DNA from: Tenrec ecaudatus
Taxonomy: Eukaryota > Chordata > Mammalia > Afrosoricida > Tenrecidae
DNA: 64,000 bases
Reading direction: 5' to 3'
Assembly (NCBI RefSeq): GCF_050624435.1
Contig: NC_134546.1
Location: 15,213,001 to 15,277,000, forward strand
Positions 61,406 through 64,000 of the stretch are shown here, piece by piece. Position numbers and translations under genes: made by a program. A model generated the notes under the pieces. It did no database searches, was not told where the DNA came from, and saw nothing but the letters and a program-made list of their open reading frames with translations. How positions within the stretch are numbered: the first letter of the stretch is position 1; every line of letters begins with the position of its first letter.

Positions 61406-61922
61406 TGAGTTGTGGTCATTACATCATCTCCTGTCAACTTGCTAAGGGGTGGAGTCTAGCGTGTCAATCAGGTCGCAAATGACCTCATTTTGCAGGCTCA
61501 AAAGAGATTAATATAATAGCTCACTGGAGCCCAGAGACACACTTTCTGTTTCATCTCTCTGTGAGACATTTCTGTTGAGAAGTCATATGGAGCTACACTG
61601 ATGGGGCCAGAGCCCTGGAGCTGGAGAAGCCATGTGGACAATCACGCTAGTGCTGAGATGCTTCCACCACCAACTGGAGCCACATGACATTCCACCCACT
61701 GGCCTGAGATCTTCCTGCATTCGGCATCATTGCATGACTGCGTGCATCTAAAGAGGAATTTATGGACTAGTATCAAGATATGGGGTAATATCGGACTTAT
61801 GGTCTTGATGTAGACTGGGTTGGGATGTCTTCTTAATGTACAATTGCTCTTTGAGATAAAGTTCTCTCTTGCACACATATTATTCTCCCTGGTTTTGTTT
61901 CTCTAGTCAACCTGGACTAACA
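61406..61922 (+). mobile_element. Solo LTR family B, sense
   Basis: GGAGTCTAGCGTGTCAATCA, GTCATATGGAGCTACACTGA, TGAGATCTTCCTGCATTCGG, CTTTGAGATAAAGTTCTCTC and an end of TCAACCTGGACTAACA. It sits directly upstream of an old L1 ORF2 piece. Confidence 0.72.
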
Positions 61923-61924
61923 AA

Positions 61925-62150
61925 GACATCATCCTGGGTGCATTGGACAATGTACTCAGTCCAGGGGGACATTGAAACAATAGAATTGGAAAAGGAGTAT
62001 AAAAATCTCTTCATTTGCAGGTGATATGGTGACATGTCCAAAAAATCCAGTAAAAATCAATGGTTAACACTATTATAAACAATTAAGTAATTCAGTCAGC
62101 TAGCAGGCTACTCATTTAATGCTCAAAATCAATATTAACGTTCTTTAATA
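61925..62150 (+). mobile_element. L1 ORF2 reverse-transcriptase fragment, sense
   Basis: ATAGAATTGGAAAAGGAGTA, CTCTTCATTTGCAGGTGATA and TTTAATGCTCAAAATCAATA match the L1 ORF2 stretch around the FADD catalytic motif, here with an extra base in TTTGCAGGTGAT. Inactive. Confidence 0.6.
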
Positions 62151-62302
62151 CTCTTTCCCAAATGGCTTACCGATTTCACAAACTGCTATTTTATCTTTAA
62201 GCAAGCCTGGTCTTCCCTCCCACAGCACCCCACCCCTCGTGTTCTCAGATGTTAATGACCTGGTCTGATAAATGTGCAACTCCTTCTAAGCTCATACCAT
62301 AA

Positions 62303-62357
62303 TTTTTTTTTAACAATTTATTGGGGCTGATACAATTCTTTTCACAGTTCATACATA
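62303..62357 (-). mobile_element. 55-bp LINE 3'-end insertion with 11-bp TSD
   Basis: TCATACCATAA is at 62292-62302 and 62358-62368. Between them are the complement of an A-tail and AATTTATTGGGGCTGATACA, then CACAGTTCATACA. It is one of the shortest recognisable LINE insertions here. Confidence 0.85.
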
Positions 62358-62549
62358 TCATACCATAAATTTTATCATTAAGCTTCAAGCTTCACTTTCT
62401 GCGGAGACCATCATCATAACTTAGGACTCACTATGCAAGAATCATTTTAATGTAACAATACTAAAAAGATCAAATGGAAGTTTATCCAAAGGACTTGTAA
62501 ATACAATACTCAGTAAGAAAAAACAATGCTTCTTCTTGAATGGTTGGTT

Positions 62550-62740
62550 TTTAAGTTTAAAAAAATTTATTAAAAGATCATTGGGGGCTATTACAGGTCT
62601 TATAACAATCCATACATCAATTATATCAAGCATATTTGCACATATGTTGCCATCATTACTTTGTAGACATTTACTTTTATTAAGCTCTTGGCGTCACCTC
62701 CTTTTTTTTCTCACTCCCTCCTCTATCCCCATGATTTTAA
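62550..62740 (-). mobile_element. LINE 3'-end family, antisense copy, diverged
   Basis: CATTGGGGGCTATTACAGGT, ACAATCCATACATCAATTAT, TCAAGCATATTTGCACATAT and AAGCTCTTGGCGTCACCTCC. No duplication could be read. Confidence 0.78.
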
Positions 62741-62949
62741 AGCTTTTATTAAATAACATAAAACACCCCCAATTATACTTTATTGGCTAGAATATTTTCA
62801 GAAATACCATAACAAGTATTTATGCATTGACATTAACACTGTCTCATTTATCTCATAGTTATACATTTGCATTTCAGTACAATCTTGTCTGTTAACAATA
62901 TAGTGCAAATACTTTTCTTTCCCATTCTGGACAAAATGGAAATAAATAA

Positions 62950-63115
62950 CTCTAGAAATAAATTAATGACACTCTATAGAGCACCTGCTGAATGCCAGAT
63001 TCAGAGAAGACAAAATAAATAGCAAATGGCCCTGCCATTAAGAAGTTCAAAATCTAAAGGGGGAGACAGACAAACAGATAGAGAACATTTAATGTCATGA
63101 GACAGCATTGGTCAT
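62950..63115. repeat. Ancient mammal-wide repeat fragment
   Basis: AGAGCACCTGCTGAATGCCA, ATGGCCCTGCCATTAAGAAG, TTCAAAATCTAAAGGGGGAG and ACAGACAAACAGATAG follow a repeat common in placental genomes ('gagcacctactatgtgccagg ... ggagacagacaa'). Class not assigned. Confidence 0.45.
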
Positions 63116-63534
63116 GGAATGCATCCATTATTACATATATTAAATAAAAATATTGGAATGCATACAGGACTATGGGTGACTTAAGAGGATCCCCAAATTG
63201 AGAAAGGTGGGATTTGCTGGGGCGAGAATGAAGGGTGGGTGAGAGGAATCACATGGCTGCTATGTCAGCAGCATGTGCGATGGGTGTCTGTGATTGTTCA
63301 GACGAACAGCTAGGGAGTGGCTGCAGTCAGTGCTTGAACCCAGTGGGGCATCTCCTGACAGCTCTGCTCCTCTCTCCTTGAGGCATCCTATCGCCTTACT
63401 GGGGATCTGCTTTCTCTGCGTGGCAGGGAACAGTTTCACCATCCAACAGGGAAGGGCTTCTCTCTTCCAGCTATGGGAGAGAGTGACTTGCTTCACGTGC
63501 TTAGCCCCAGGCCAAACACTGTGGCTGGGGGAGG

Positions 63535-63752
63535 CAAAAACCAAACCAGACAGTTGCCACGTGTCCATCCTGTCTCATGGGGACCTTGTGTGGGAGAGAG
63601 AGAACTGTCCTCCATGGGGTTTTCAGGGCTGCGGCATTGCAGGAGCAGGTCAGCAGGCCTCTCTTCTGAGCTGCCTTTGGGTGGATAGGTTCAGACCACC
63701 AACCTTTGGGTTAGCAGTCAAATGCTTAACCGTTTGTCACAGGCAGGGGCTC
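63535..63752 (-). repeat. AfroSINE, antisense, near full length
   Basis: AAAACCAAACCAGACAGTTG, GGGGTTTTCAGGGCTGCGGC, TTCAGACCACCAACCTTTGG, GTTAGCAGTCAAATGCTTAA and CAGGCAGGGGCTCT. Confidence 0.88.
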
Positions 63753-64000
63753 TGACTTCACGATACAGACAGTAGAAAGTCCCGTGATTGTCAGAGGGTG
63801 AGGGAGGGAGAAGCAAGGTGACATAAGGCAGCAAGGGGAAGAAGCAAGATTAGGGATGCCCCCTTGTGTGGGTGACCTCTGCTAACAGATAGAGGTCACA
63901 GGCAGTAAAGGGAGTTGAAAAAAACAAAGAGAAACCATGTTTGTTAAAAATATATAAAAACACACACATGTACAAAGATATTAGTCAATAAGAAACATTG

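Noticed and set aside
59951..64000. FBXO48 or another neighbour gene
   Set aside because: No F-box or other recognisable peptide on either strand; the expected neighbour is probably beyond the window.

Overview
This window is mammalian nuclear DNA. It carries one protein-coding gene, pleckstrin (PLEK, + strand), spread over eight exons between 4817 and 23746. Coding exon 1 (about the first 14 residues) lies upstream of the window. The eight exons splice in frame into 336 codons that complete a 350-residue protein with the layout PH - PKC-site linker - DEP - PH. Every intron has GT/AG ends. A 3' UTR of about 1.8 kb ends at an AATAAA near 25510. I see no second gene in the remaining 38 kb, which reads as an intergenic, repeat-filled stretch.

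The repeats identify the lineage. About 30 copies of a tRNA-like SINE with the AfroSINE layout (start GGAGCCCTGGTGG, end GACTCGATGGCAATGGGTTT) and about ten RTE-class LINE fragments point to Afrotheria. Three hAT elements with the terminal sequence CAGCGGTTCTCAACCTGTGG match, from memory, the horizontally transferred SPIN family. Among afrotherians SPIN is known from tenrecs, so a tenrec such as Echinops telfairi is my best guess. The species call is inference; Afrotheria is firmer.

Layout. 1-660: a 35-bp minisatellite of 14 units. 660-1615: old antisense L1. 1615-4816: mostly unique sequence in PLEK intron 1. 4817-23746: PLEK exons with introns full of SINEs, RTE pieces, a SPIN element, and a TSD-flanked insertion that is little more than a poly(A) tail. 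23747-25533: 3' UTR. 25.5-64 kb: an insertion mosaic. The dominant component is a LINE 3'-end family (tail AATAAAATGATTTTT then A-run), with about 13 copies mostly 5'-truncated. Nine carry target-site duplications (TSDs) that I could read. This family repeatedly lands inside older L1, RTE and SINE copies and so gives a relative insertion order. Two related solo-LTR families also recur, one copy with 5-bp TSDs inside an AfroSINE and another inside a MIR.

I found no operon, CRISPR array, phage, RNA gene or novel biochemical system. The most notable items are the SPIN copies (horizontal transfer), the young-looking LINE 3'-UTR family with its nested insertions, the minisatellite, two extremely short retro-insertions with long TSDs, and a possible unassigned processed pseudogene at about 12.0-12.5 kb. 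Repeat family names come from recalled consensus sequences, not from a database search. Repeat ends are approximate except where a TSD is quoted.
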